From: Capitulum mitella
Taxonomy: Eukaryota > Arthropoda > Thecostraca > Pollicipedomorpha > Pollicipedidae
Direction: 5' to 3'
Assembly (NCBI GenBank): GCA_030062745.1
Contig: CP099846.1
Location: 9,173,432 to 9,237,431, forward strand
DNA length: 64,000 nt
Shown: positions 1 through 57,031 of the stretch, piece by piece
How the letters are laid out: every line of letters begins with the position of its first letter
Numbering within the stretch: position 1 is the stretch's first letter
Position numbers and translations under genes: made by a program
The notes under the pieces: model-generated
Databases searched by the model: none
What the model was told of the DNA's origin: nothing
What the model saw: the letters and a program-made list of their open reading frames with translations, nothing else

Positions 1-217
1 AAATCGATTTTCCGCAGGGTGGACTTAAATAGCCTGAAAATGTATGAGCGCACATCGGACAACCCTTCAAGCGGGAAAGATTGGCTTCAAGAAATGACTG
101 TCAGTGTTATGCAACTGCACTAGCACTCCACAAGACGCCATGTTTCGACAATCCCTACTCATCCACTTCCCACTAGAGGACACCGTTCTGCTGTTCCCGT
201 TCCCCGTCCCTGCTCAC

Positions 218-44498
<44,281 letters not shown>

Positions 44499-44984
44499 GT
44501 TGATCCTTCCGGGCGATCGACGTTAGAGCCTCAGTTCGACTCGTCCATGTACGCCCAACACCTTGTCACCCTTTCAACCACCGCCTGTCTTGCGCGGTAC
44601 CACGACGAACGGCGCACGTGCGACTCGCCGTAGCCCTGGTTACACTGTCCCCGTCTGCGAGAGGACGCCGTCTCCACGGACCACGGGACGCCGTCGCCGC
44701 TGCTCGTCGCCCTCGGTCCACTGCCGGCCGGCCACTGCTCGACGTCGGCGTCCGGCGGCGGCCGCCTGGCGTCTATTGACCCTGTCAGCGGTCCGGCATC
44801 GACCACTGCGGCCCACCTGTTCGCCAGCAACAGCAGCGGGCAGCTTGGCAGCGGCCAGCTCCGAGCCTCTTCACCAGGTCAAAGGCAACAGCCACGACTG
44901 AGGGACAGCATGTCCCCTGCCAACTGTCACCGGCACGGAGGCAACACGTGGTGCTCTGCCCCGAATATGAGGCCAGTCCGTCTC

Positions 44985-45295
44985 ACGCGGGGCACGAAAC
45001 ACGGCGGCCGGACCACCACCGGACCACCGGACAGCGGGACACGGACCACGGCGACCGGACCACCACCGGACCACCGGACAGCGGGACACGGACCACGGCG
45101 ACCGGACCACCGGACAGTGGGACACGAAACACGGCGGCCGGACCACCGGACTGCGGGGCGCGGACCACGGCCGCCGGACCACCACCGGACCACCGCAAGG
45201 CGGAACACAACCACGGCGGCCGGACCACCACCGGACCACCGGACGGCGGAACACAGCCACGGCGGCTGGACCACCACCGGACGGCGGACGAGCGC
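44985..45295. repeat. ~47-bp minisatellite upstream of the rootletin start
   Basis: Degenerate units of GGACCACCACCGGACCACCG and GACAGCGGGACACGGACCAC, about 500 bp upstream of the rootletin ATG. Long ORFs across it are artefacts of composition. Confidence 0.9.
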
Positions 45296-46154
45296 CGGGT
45301 CCGAGACGGCCGGGCCGGCGCGGCACCCCCGACTGGCGGCCGCGGGAGGCGAGGGCGCGTACCAGTCGGCGCGTGTGTCCCCTCCGGGCGTCAGGGACTC
45401 GGATCGGGCGGGCGTGTTGTATCAATACGCGGCCGGCGAGGGGAGCGCGGCCCGCTGCCGTATTACCCGCGGGACATCAGGTATGCGTTCCGCCGATCGG
45501 CGCAGCGAAACGTCAATAACGCACCGGAAACGCCCCACAACTGAATCACCGGCGCCGGACAGACCGACACGCTTCGTTCGTCAAACCAGATTTGCGCTGC
45601 ACAAAATTTCCAACAAAGCGACTGCTGATATTGCATGACGTCGATGACGCTGTGCGATATACGTACGCACGGATAATCGCTCGTTCAGTGGGAACAAGGC
45701 AGAAATGCCTGCAGTAGTCCGTGTCATTCCATAACAAGATGGTGTCATGCTTCAGTGAGCGCTCACTTTCAAAGATTCCCTGATGGCGTCAGTCACGAAC
45801 GGCGATACCAATGATAAGCTACTGTAATCGTTTGGACGCTGGCATCACGGGTACAAAACAGAAAAAAACAAAATGGGATGCAAAGTCCACGGATCACGTT
45901 CACTTCATCACTGTCTGCAATGGACCAAGTCACGGCGCAAAAGCCAGCCCATACCGATACGGTATCGGTGGTCCGTACAGATAATATGGCATTCAAGGTG
46001 CATAACGGCGAGGCCGTTTAACACCGTACCAGTGCCACGAGGACAAATACTGAGCCAGTTCTCCGACATAATGAACGTATCGGAAGCCAGCAATTCAGTC
46101 AACGAACGCATTTATCCACACCAGAGGAATAGGCCTAGCGTCATGGTGTTCACT

Positions 46155-46255
46155 AGGGCTCGCCGATTACTTCGTTAAGCAAGGTTTACGAGCCCCTCCG
46201 CACTCCCTAGTCTGAAACAGCACCAGTTTCGAGGCAGTGACGAACCGAAGCATTT
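46155..46255. repeat. R2-related fragment
   Basis: CGATTACTTCGTTAAGCAAGG and the following ~70 bases resemble 48280-48360. It appears to be a short fragment. Confidence 0.5.
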
Positions 46256-47214
46256 CAAGTACCAAGACCGTCCATTATCTCGTATAGTTTCCCATCATGA
46301 ATTTCATAAAAGATTTACTGCCGTTTTCTAATTCCCTTGCCGATTCGTTCGGCGTGGCACTCCGCGGCTGCAGCGCCCCAGATGGCTTATCCTAACCCAC
46401 CTGAAGTCCGCCTCCCATCTACCCAATTAACCGTGCATCCTTCCTCAGCCTTGGCCACATTATCCGTGCTCCTCTTCCCCTATCCCTTCCACTTGTCATG
46501 CTCAACGCGATGAGTACATTAAACGTCATGGTGCCGTGAGGATATACTTCAATGTAAGTACAAAGACAAATAAAAATGCAAATAGTCTGACCTTTGCATC
46601 CAATCGCTGGTTTTCATAAACAGGAATAACGTGCTTGTTGCCTCACACTCCTGTATTTGGCAGGAACCATTTGCCATTGCACATGATTACCCTTTGAATT
46701 TCCTTTTAATGATACCAAAATACGGCTCTAGGTCGAACACTTAAAGTACAAACCGTGGAAAATGACCATTCTGCTCTTCACTCTTAACGTGGCACGAACA
46801 TCATGCTCATACGCTTACACAGCGATGTGCTGTTCAGTTTCCCTTGAGGCGACATCCATTTCTGTCCACTTTTTCCGGGTCGCCGCGACAGCAGGTTGAA
46901 ACCAAGATTACTCTGACAACAAAGTGCGCTCAATTTTCAACTAAGAAGATCCCGCTGTTTCAGTCGTACGTTCACAAAGCGGTTTATCTGGTAATAATAC
47001 ATCCAACGTCTGAAGACAGCAAATCATTCCCTCTTTGCAAAAAAAGCGTCAGAACGTGCAGACTTCACAAAAAGGTAGATCATAACCGAACAACAGAAAA
47101 GTACGACGATGGTTCGGGATGATACAGAACGCAAAAGAACGAGTTCCACGTAGGTGCGATTTGCATCGAAAAATGTCAACGGTCCGCATACGACATGAAA
47201 GCGGAATCGAGAGA

Positions 47215-47797
47215 TTCGGCAATTTATGTATTAATTCTTTCCCGGCAGCGTGACGCCCAAATCATGGGCCGGAGGCGTGTGCCTCTGGGTACAAACGAAA
47301 GACGGTACAATAAGCTACAGCATGGTACTTTTTCCCATTCGTTGTGATCTCTGGATCGCCAATACCACACCCAATCCTTGAAAGCCCTCAGAAACAGCTT
47401 TTCACATCATCTCTTGCGCGTGGCACGCACTGCGCGCACTGAAACATGGCGGACGCCACGCGATTGACCGTTCACTTCTCGTTCGAAGTTGACGCGTTTC
47501 GAACACATCCGATCCGTGGTTGCCTAGAAAACTCACAACCGAGACGACGTTTAATGCTGTTTGTGATTCTCCTTTTATGTGTTATCCAAGGCGTCGATTT
47601 TTGTAAGTGATTGGAGTTGGGGCCGAGCCGAGAGTCCGACAACCTAACTCCCCCCCCCCCCAGGGGGTTTCTCAACGCATTTAACCCACTTGAATCTGAC
47701 CATCGGAAATTTATAAGTTTTTCCTTACTCTCCATTTAACAAACAATTACTGATATAACCATGTTTATAGGCATATATATACAAGCACATATAAATG

Positions 47798-47834
<37 letters not shown>

Positions 47835-48360
47835 GTGTGTATGTATGTATGTATGTATATACAAGACAGAAAACAGATGGATACATCACTTTACTCTTCA
47901 TTCTATACTTACTGCCTATATCTTATCTACTGCGGCCGTTCTTTTCATTATTACTGCCCATTCCCTTTTAAAACTAGCAGAAAATATGGGAGGCCCAAAC
48001 CAACACTGGGGGCCCAAAGCCACAATGGGAGGGGGCAAGGCCCTTAAAAAAGAATGCAAATCGACACCACTAACGTTATCCGCATGGGCTTAAAATGTCC
48101 CTTGAAGCGCTGCATATACCGATGACGGGTCGCAGTGCGACGAAAATTAGCGGATGCGCTAGTGGAGCGTGAGACTTTTTGAACAACACATGGTGCAAAC
48201 CGATCCGCTAAAACCTGGACCGGGAAACCCATTTGTCAACAGACAGGCATTTTAATCAAAGGATATATAAACCAAGCTCGCCGCTTACTTCGTTAAGCAA
48301 GGCTTCTGTATCCCTCTGCACACCCCAGTTTGCAAACAAACCGATTTCGAGTCAATCTGA
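47215..48360. repeat. Interspersed repeat family R2, copy 1 (interrupted)
   Basis: It shares ordered blocks with 49020-49610: CAAACGAAA-ACGGTA, CAATCCTTGAAA, TTCTCGTTC, GTGTGATTC-like text, CCCTTGAAGCGC and ACAGACA. About 480 bases at 47600-48085, including a microsatellite, interrupt this copy. Its right part (about 48275-48360, CTTCGTTAAGCAAGG) also recurs at about 46158-46250. No coding sequence is seen. Confidence 0.7.
47775..47865. repeat. (AT)n/(TGTA)n microsatellite
   Basis: (AT)n around 47803-47833 followed by (GTAT)n to about 47860, inserted between two parts of repeat family R2 copy 1. Confidence 0.93.
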
Positions 48361-49019
48361 TCCTATAACTTGATTTTCAAAATGAAAGTAGCATGTGTAT
48401 TTGTGTGTTACAGACCCATGCCTAATAATGACATGCTCAGCTTCATGAGTAAACCTACCCCATATGACGGCATTACCCAATTTTTTTTTCGAACATCGAA
48501 GTCCTCCGCTGGATATGGAGCTGGCAGCAAAAGAACTAAATCCCACAATATTGCTGTTTTACCCATCTGCTCGTGACACGTGTTGAGTTTTTACCCACGT
48601 ACGCTGCTGCACGATTCTGTGTTCAATACTGAGATGAAGCCTATTACGAGCTGTAAGTAAAGGTATCTTGATTACGAGCCATTCTGGTCGTGGGTTGTCG
48701 ACAGGTTTCCTGGAACGGAGACCGCTTTGACAACGAAACGTGACGAACTTTTACTAAGCGGATCCTACGTTTTGGTCAGTGCAGTCCGTTAATTTATTCC
48801 CGTGAATTTAACTAGCGACTGCTAGGACAACTTATTCAGTTTTTTTTTTTGTGAAAATCCATGTTAGGATACGCAGAACTGTGCCATAAGGTTGACTGCA
48901 ACCAAACCACAGTATAAAACGATCATGTTTTGGGTGGATACTGGGCACTGGGCAGACACTATTTTTTTTATTGCCAAATGTATCAGTGCGAAATTAAAGC
49001 GGAATCGCCGAAGACTTCG

Positions 49020-49610
49020 AGAATGTGTATGTGATAACGTTCCAGGAAGGGTGGCGCCTCAACCGCGGGCCAGGGGCATTTGAGTTTCGGTGCAAACGAA
49101 AAACGGTATATTAACTACAACGTGGTGTTTTTTTTCGGACGCGCTGTGACCTCGAGATTGCCGGCAACACACACAATCCTTGAAAACGTTCAAAAACAGC
49201 TGTTTTGTATTGGCTTTTTTGGGCCATTTGTATATGGCTTGTGCTTGGCACGTATCGCACTGTCAGCCACGCGATCGTCCCTTCAGTTCTCGTTCAAAGT
49301 TGGTGCGACTCGAACTGATTTGACCCCTGCTTGACGAGAAAATTCAACGGACTCGAGGTGATGTCTGGCGTTGTTCATGTTTCCCATTTTACGTGTGATT
49401 CCTAAAGGCCAACAGTCCCCTTGAAGCGCGTAGCTCGCGCCGACAGGCCACAGCGCGACAAAAATTTGCCGCTGCATCTGTCGCGCAAAACCTTTCGAAC
49501 GGTGCACGGCACGTACCGATGCGTCCCGTTCGGACACGGGATCGCCGAAACGTCTGACGACGTACAGACAGAAAGACATATAAACAGACACGCTTTACTC
49601 AACAGTACAC
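49020..49610. repeat. Interspersed repeat family R2, copy 2
   Basis: A more compact version of the element at 47215-48360, in the same orientation with the same block order. No coding sequence is recognised. Confidence 0.7.
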
Positions 49611-49967
49611 GGATACTTTGTATTTCCCGGGGAAGTGCGTTTAACAGCAGAATGTAATTTGAATAAACGCTTTACAGAACGTTTTACGTAACTGATATTA
49701 CTGGTTCGTTGTAACGCCTATTAAAAACCATTACGGTGGCATGTCCACTACACCTGTCTGGTACACAAAAGCTTCTGAAATGGCGTGCTTGAGCAGTAAG
49801 GGGATGGTGCGGAACAGAGCATGGCCGAGATGCCTTGACTGAGCTCAGAGGGCTTCCATCAAGTCACTTCCATCAAGTCACTTCGTAATCCACTACGGAC
49901 TTATGAACGTCCTTGCCAGTACATATGGTGTCTTGAAGACCAGGCCAATAACTTCACCAAACTCAAT

Positions 49968-50385
49968 TTTTTTAAATAAATTTGATCCAGATGGTTAAAT
50001 GACGCGATGCTCGGGGTCGAGGCTCCCGCTAAGCAGAGACTGTTGCGGACTCCGACCCCTACACCAGATCGCGCAGTCCAGGTGCCGGCTGATTTTGTGA
50101 CGGAAATTTAACGCGAAGTCAAGAGAGCGACACTACCGAGTGATATGCAGCTCGCTGGCAAGTTGCCATGTTGGCCAGTTGCCATGTTGGCGCCAGTTGC
50201 TTTGTTGCCCAGTTGCCTATGTTGGCGAGTTGTCCATGTTGCTCTGTTGGCCAGTTACCTCTGCTGGACAATTACCAGCTGATCCGCGGGTCAAATATCG
50301 AGCGCCGAAGCGAATCGAACCCGTCTTCCCAGGTCGGAGAGTGGTCAGCCAACTGAGCTCCCGTTTCACCGTGTTGGAGCCTTAA
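49968..50385 (-). mobile_element. tRNA-derived SINE copy C with internal tandem expansion
   Basis: On the minus strand it starts GGGAGCTCAGTTGGCTGAC, then has a good B box (GGGTTCGATTC), CGCTCGATATTTGACCCGCGG and the tail CATCTGGATCAAATTT. Between head and tail, 50155-50265 is expanded into degenerate repeats of a GCAACTGGCCAACATG type, so the copy is longer than copy B. Confidence 0.8.
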
Positions 50386-53300
50386 CCCTCGCCCGAATGG
50401 GGGGAGGGGCATGCCATCTCCCTGAGGTCTCCCGAGGATAACTTCCTAATGGTTTGTTTGATCCATCTGAAACCTGTTACCCCTCTTGGGCATCCTTTCC
50501 GCATCCTGTGATGAAATTTTTTCCTCTATGTTGCCATGGTAACGAGCTAAGGCGTCATAACGGGAGCCATGTCAGCCGTTTTCGTGCGCCGACGTGGCCG
50601 GTTTGCAGCGGTCTCAGTTCTGTATCACTGTAAAGACGGTTGGAGGGCACAAATACAATACAAAATGTATATATGGATCAATCGACTCAAAACTGTATGT
50701 TCCATAAAACTAGACATGCACTTAGTAGGCTCGCGCTCAGTGCCGGCATTATCGAGGGTGTAAACTGAGGTCATGAGCTACGACGGGAAACACGTTACTT
50801 GCTACCTCTGGAAATGCGACAGGAAATAGTTAATCGCAAAACGACCTGTATATTCGGAATATCTAAGGTATAAGGAATCGAATGATATAAATTTGGTGCA
50901 ATTTTGTCTTTCATTTCATTAAAAGAGGGTGCAATGCAGCGAACGCCTGACCTGGTCCGTCGGGCGGAGCGGCGCCGGCCGCGGGGTTACGAGTCTACAA
51001 TACCACAGCATACCTAAAGTTGGATTTTGTGTTGCATATCAACTCCAAAAACGCCTTTACAAATCCAATTTATTTATTTTTTTAACAATTTAATTAATTT
51101 AACAATTTAACAATTTTTAATTAATCCAAGGTCATTCTAGGCTCATGGCTTAAAACAAGATGACTTTAGATGACCTAGGATGACTTTTATGTTATTCGTC
51201 AATATCAATGGTTAAGCCGTCCCCGACGTGGGGCAGTTGACTGCCCCCCTGAGGTTTTTCTGGGATTCCGAGAGAACGAACAAACACAGAGTCACGAAAG
51301 TTTGTGTACCTTTTGCTCCATAAATTTTACATCTCGTGTCAAAATTTTGACCTAAGGTCAGGTCAGGTGCCTGACCTAGGTCACATCAAACAGACCTATG
51401 TCAAAAAAAGTTTGGCGCCCTCTAACTTTTTCGCAAAACAAGATATCTCAATAATACTTTCAGGGATTAGTGAACGTGATAGATGCAATAAATCTGCTAT
51501 CTCAAATTTTTCAGAGTTTTCCGGGTCACCATTGGGCTTGACCTTAGGCTTGACCTAAGGTCAAGCCCATTTTTAAGACATGTCGTCATTTTTCGGAAAC
51601 TGACGGAATATTTCGCAACATTTTTAGTGTGGAGTGAAGCAGACATCTAGTTACCATCATTGGCCAAAGTATCAAAGACTTCCAGCTATTGACCTCAGGT
51701 CAGGTCACGAATAACTGTAGTGAGCCAAAATGTACCAACGTCAAAATCAGCGATGAATTACTCAGAATGGGTAGAAAATGGCAGAACTAGCTTGCACAGA
51801 TGTAAGTAATACCAGGAACTTCAAAAAGTTTGAAAAAATAGCATATTTTAAAAATAAACACGCTCTCGCGAATAAAGCTCCGCCAATTTTGTACATTGGT
51901 AACCAATGAATTTTTCCAAAATTTAAGCATGAAAAACCATCACAAGAACCTCTAAGATCAATAAAATATACACAGATAGGCTTTTTTCACGAAAATAAAG
52001 GAACGCTAAAATTAGTTCCCTTTAATCTGTTACCGCATACGGCAGCAGCGCACCACTGCAGCTGCCGCGAGAAATGTCGTGTCTTTAACTCAACGTTTCG
52101 GCGTATATATTGAACAAATCTGGGAAATTGGACGTGTATCGGCATCCGCGGACCTTTACTTGTGCTCTGGTGTTTTTACCTAAGCGTTTTTAGTCACAGC
52201 CCTTGAGATTCAGGCCATTTCTCGGTCTCATGCAGTCGGCTATGAGAAAACATATATATAGGGCGTAAATTGTTTACATATGACCTAAAATCAAAAATGA
52301 CACCAGTTTCGAGCTCAACTCGTCACAAGCTTTCCAACGGTATGCTTATTTTTATCGCGCGACCAGCTGTTCGTAAGTTAGAGGGGGGGGCGGCCAACTG
52401 CCCCCCGTCGCCCGTGTTCGAAACGGACCGACGGTCGTGCGCGGGTTAATTCAGATGCTGCACTGGAATTTATCATCCACTATTATTTACAAAAATGCCT
52501 TTGCAGCTCCAAGGACGTATTAAAGCCGACGACCCCTCTTGACAAGGATTAACCTAGCTTGACCTGGATAGAACTCCATGGGAAAAATACAATCATGTCG
52601 GTAAAGATGGACTCATAACTGACTGACAAGCACTGATATTCGTTTCATCATAATTTATTTTTAAGCGTTCATTTGTGCTTAAACTCGGAAAAGCACCATT
52701 TTCCGCCAATACCTTTGACTTTATATACCTTACCTTAGACCTTAGATACCTTAACCTTTCACCCGACCTGGAAGGACACCCGCTAACCTGGAATCTTAAA
52801 AAGGGATACCGATCATGAAATCTAGTCACGCGCAACACGCTGCTTTTTCCGCGATGCTCTAGGACGCACGGTGTGGAAACGGCCGGAGGGACGTACCTTC
52901 ACCCCCTCCCCAAACGTCCTCGTTATACAGAAGCCCCTATACGAGCGAGGGTTAACACGCGCCCTGGTGAGGGGTCAATTTGGCCCCTGAAGTTTTTCCG
53001 TAACAGATCCCAAATGGAGCGGCGCAGCCACGCCAGATATGGCATAGCTGTGCAAAACTGAACAGCAGATCTTTTGGTGTTACAGGGATATCAAGGTCTT
53101 TCATGATCACCAAGTCAGAGTGGCTCAAAGTCTGGTCATGGTTTTCAAAATTGATTATTTTTAGGGTAACTTCAAACTGCTGCCACGAATATAGTTTTAA
53201 AGAAAGGCTTTCAAACTTCTTAAGGTGCACAGATAACTAACTAAAAAATACAAAAATCGTCTGGTTGATCTGAGTTCAGGTTACAATATCAAATCTAGGT

Positions 53301-55190
53301 CAAACATCATTCCCGAACATAGGACTTCTGTTGGCATCATCTCGGCCAAAAAAATCGCATTATGTGCAAAAGGCCACCATCTTCTACCGGCGTATCACGT
53401 TTCAGGTCGACATCAGGTCACGTCACGGAGAGATGATAAAAAATGTGTTCGCCCACACCCGTTTTTTGTCGAGGCCAAACAATGAAACGCAACCAGTTTC
53501 TTGTTCAACGCCTAAAACACGGCTAAAATAGTGCAAAACAATGTCAGGGATGACTGAGCACACATTCCGATGGTTTTCATCTCTTCTTCGTCGTCTCAGA
53601 TCACCGACCTGAGATGAACTTAACTGACCCTGGTACACCCTTTTCTGCAACAACGTGCTTTCTAGGGTGCTTTTTGACGCTGATTTCGAAATCAGCGCCC
53701 AAAATTACCAAGTAAGGCACAGGTTAAGGTAAACAGGTGTCAAGAGGAAATGGATCAGACGGGTTTAGTCTGCACTCTAATATTCCGTGCCTGCGTGCTA
53801 TTCTGAAGACGGGGGAGGCAATGGAGTTTTTACTTACCAGTGCTAAATGCTTAAGTGGTAAAACTGTACCAGATGACGGTAGTTGGCTCTGTGGAGAACA
53901 TTTTCGCGATTTTCACTTCTTCGACGTCATTAGGTCAATGACACGGTTGGCCTTAGATAACTCTGGGTGGCGATGGTGGCAGAAATTTTATCCGGAAGAT
54001 ATTTTTGGCAACCAAGTTCGAATTCTGCGCCAGAACATACCCAAAGATACCACAAAACCAGACATATGACACTTCGTGAAATTATAGTCATATGGCTGAA
54101 GTTGTGCTGAAGCACCAATTTAAGCATACGTACTGACCCAAGCATCTCAAATAATATACTATCTATTGCAGTTTTGCGCGGCCCACAAAAATCACCCATA
54201 CATTTTGGCGCTGTGACGAACGGTTTTCGCGGTACAAGCGAAAGTCTGGCGAGCCGGACCAAACTTGACCCTCTTTCACCTCATTTGATCTCGAAGGTCA
54301 CACTCAAAAAAGATCAAATTTCTACACAAGAGAGGTCCTTTAGGGTCGCATCTACGCTGCAGATTCGGTGGATGTAGCCCCGTTAACTTTCGAGCTCCCA
54401 CTCCCCCGCCCGAACGCGTTATATTTGGCCCTGTTCGAGGTCCTGCTTGCGTGGTTGCGCAAGCAGTGTGCTTGCAGCCAATCCCAAATGCTGTTTGGGA
54501 AGGGTCGCATGCACATGGAATTTACAACACAATGTTTTACATTACGTCTTTAGTTTACAATCCGAATTTGCAACATCTTATATTGCACCGAATATTTCAC
54601 ATACGCAAATGATGACTCACGACGGTTGCTTTCTGTGGGTTTACCTGCTTCATCGCAAGCAGCGCGAGCAGCCGCAAGCAAAAGGTTTTGAGCCTGCGCG
54701 CCATTTCTCGTCTCAGCGTTTGAATTTCATTGGTGGACCTCTGGCTACGGGGTTGCGCAAGCAGCCGCAAGCAGGACCTCGAACAGGGCCTTTGACAGGC
54801 CGCTCGTGCGAGTGCTGAAGCCCAATGGACGAAGTATGCTGCGTCTCGAACGTGTAGCAAAGTCACAGCAAGTAGGCATGTGCGTGGATCCTGACGGAAT
54901 GCTGGTAATCCTCGTTCTGCGTCCGAATCGAAGTTGACAAAGGCAAGCGTTTCATCCCCATAGCACCGCTTTGCTCTGGCGGAGCACGACAATGAAGGGC
55001 TCATTACAAGACAGGGATAAACTCCATTCCATTAGGATCCAGGCACATGTCTCACAGGAAGTGTGATGTGTGCATGAACATGTCCACTCCTTCATTATCT
55101 TTAAATCTTTGGAAGCAACCCACGAAAAAAGCCAGTGATGGAATGGTTATTATATAAAGGTTATTATATATAGGTTATTCAATAAATCCA
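50386..55190. other. AT-rich gene-poor region with G-run/C-run dyads
   Basis: It contains dyads such as GGGGCAGTTGACTGCCCC near 51231, GGGGGGCGGCCAACTGCCCCCC near 52385 and GAGGGGTCAATTTGGCCCC near 52968. There are scattered AGGTCA motifs and a 16-bp-arm hairpin. A 110-codon plus ORF at 53737-54069 is not recognised. Probably old interspersed repeats. Confidence 0.45.
51533..51569. repeat. Perfect hairpin, 16-bp arms
   Basis: TGGGCTTGACCTTAGG and CCTAAGGTCAAGCCCA are perfect reverse complements around a 5-base loop (CTTGA). It lies in an AT-rich, gene-free stretch. Confidence 0.9.
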
Positions 55191-57031
55191 CTGCAGTCAC
55201 TTTGGGCTGCCTTGTCTTACACCATCTTTTTCAAAATCCAGACCTCCGTGCGGGCGCTGGAGGCTGCGCAGTCGGATTTCCAGCGTTCCACCTCGCTCGG
55301 CGGCCTGGGCGGACGCGCCGCCTGCGGAGCGGCGCCTCAGCGATCTCCGGCGCCGGCGGCTGACCTTTCTGACGCCGCGCCACGCCGGCGGGCCGGACTC
55401 TGCCCCGCGGACGGCAACAGTCCAAACGGGCACCAGATGACGCGCTCGGGCAGGCGGCCCCTTCCGATACGGCCGGCGACGCCCGCCCAGCGGGCGCGCT
55501 ACCGACGGCCGTCACGTGTCGGCCCCGCGTGCACGGCCGGCCGGCGCACGTGAGCCGGGCCAACCGCGCCGGACAAGCGGCCGCCGAGGGCGCGCCCACT
55601 GACCCGGCCCGGGAGGCGGCGGCAGGTGCGTCTCGCAATAACCGGCGAACGCAGGTCAGCACACACCGGCAACGACAGCCACAGCGACACACGAGGCCAG
55701 GACGCGGGAAGTGGACCGAAAACTGGCCTGCTCGAAAATGCAGACAACGTTGCAGAGTCGTGGCAACGTTTGTTGACTGGAAAACACGCAGTTCCTGACA
55801 TCACCACAGTTATGTAATATTTCTTGACGGTGCTTATAGTTCAGGGATTTATGACACTGTTCTTATACACTATACCAAGATGACGCAAGCAAGCGGACAA
55901 TAAAATAATACAAAGGAACTTGACAAAAATATTGCATCCCTTGCATGACAACAAGCGAGCTCTAAAAAAGGATTCAATAACGCTGCCAATAACCCACCAA
56001 AAATTCGAACACTACAGTTTCTTAATGATCTCGTATCTCCACCAAGTGACCATACTGTTTGCGAGCAGTTAAAGACAGATTCCAAGTTAACCAAGACACA
56101 GACACGTGCTGCAAACGGAACAGCGCAACAACGCACGCCGATGTTCGCACCTGAACGCATTTCTTCTGGCAGTATAACACAGGGACGAGACTCCTGTGGC
56201 GGTGCTCAGACAAGCTCTTTTCATCAAATCTAGCACATTGCACTGTTCGGCACGAGCGAGTCACGAGCCCAGGCAGGTGGAACTTAGAGCTTTCACAACG
56301 CTGACATTGCATCTGCTGGCCCCAACACGCACCTGCCATCGCCGCAGTACAGCTGGCCAACACAACACGACGGAGAGCTTCACGCTACTCCAATATCACT
56401 TATTCACGCGGCCATTTAAAATCACTTGAGTAAGGCAGAATAAACTGACGCCATTACGAACGCTGGATCATACATAATGCGTGACCACACGAACGCTGGC
56501 ATGGAAGGGCACATGAAGACGGCGCAGGGCCGGCTCTGAGTTCGGCGATCCGAGCCGACAACAGACAAACGGACCGCGCTCCCCCACACGTCACAAGCAC
56601 GAGACACCCGGTCGCACCGCGCCCGGGCGGGCAGTGCGGAGAGTCGCCCGACAGGTTACGTCACGGAACACCCCTCGCCGTCCGGGCGAGAAAACTCATG
56701 AGATCTTTGGCATATGGCGGGTATCGGTGCCGACTACCGGGCCCGACCCCGTCTCCGCGCCGGCCTGGCAGCGGAGTCCCACAGACCCGGCCACATGTCT
56801 TTCAAGCAGCGCCCCAGCACGCCTCCCAAGTGACCCCCGGAGTCCACCGGCAGCAGCCGACGCCTTTAAAACCCAACTCCAGAATCGTCTTGAACTGCAG
56901 ACGGAAGCAGGTCATGGTCAGACAGCACGGGTTCACCGCGCCGTCCGGAGCACGCCCACGGCTCGGCGCACGTTCCTGCCGACTTCGCTTTACCGGAGGG
57001 ATACGAAGGTCGGGGCGGCGCCGTCGCCCGC
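55191..57031. other. Intergenic, GC-rich patch 55200-55700 then mixed sequence
   Basis: The 55200-55700 patch is GC-rich with open frames on both strands (113 codons plus, 153 codons minus). I could not assign splice sites or a family to it. It precedes the 3' flank of the ATP-grasp gene. Confidence 0.35.

Larger units (their letters stand above)
45640..49967. other. Intergenic region with R2 repeats
   Basis: AT-rich with no supported coding exon. Two R2 copies and a fragment account for part of it. The rootletin promoter and 5' UTR should lie just upstream of 44498, but no TATA box or initiator could be assigned. Confidence 0.45.

Noticed and set aside
53737-54069. 110-codon plus ORF in AT-rich DNA
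   Set aside because: Not recognised and isolated among decayed repeats. Length alone is not enough.
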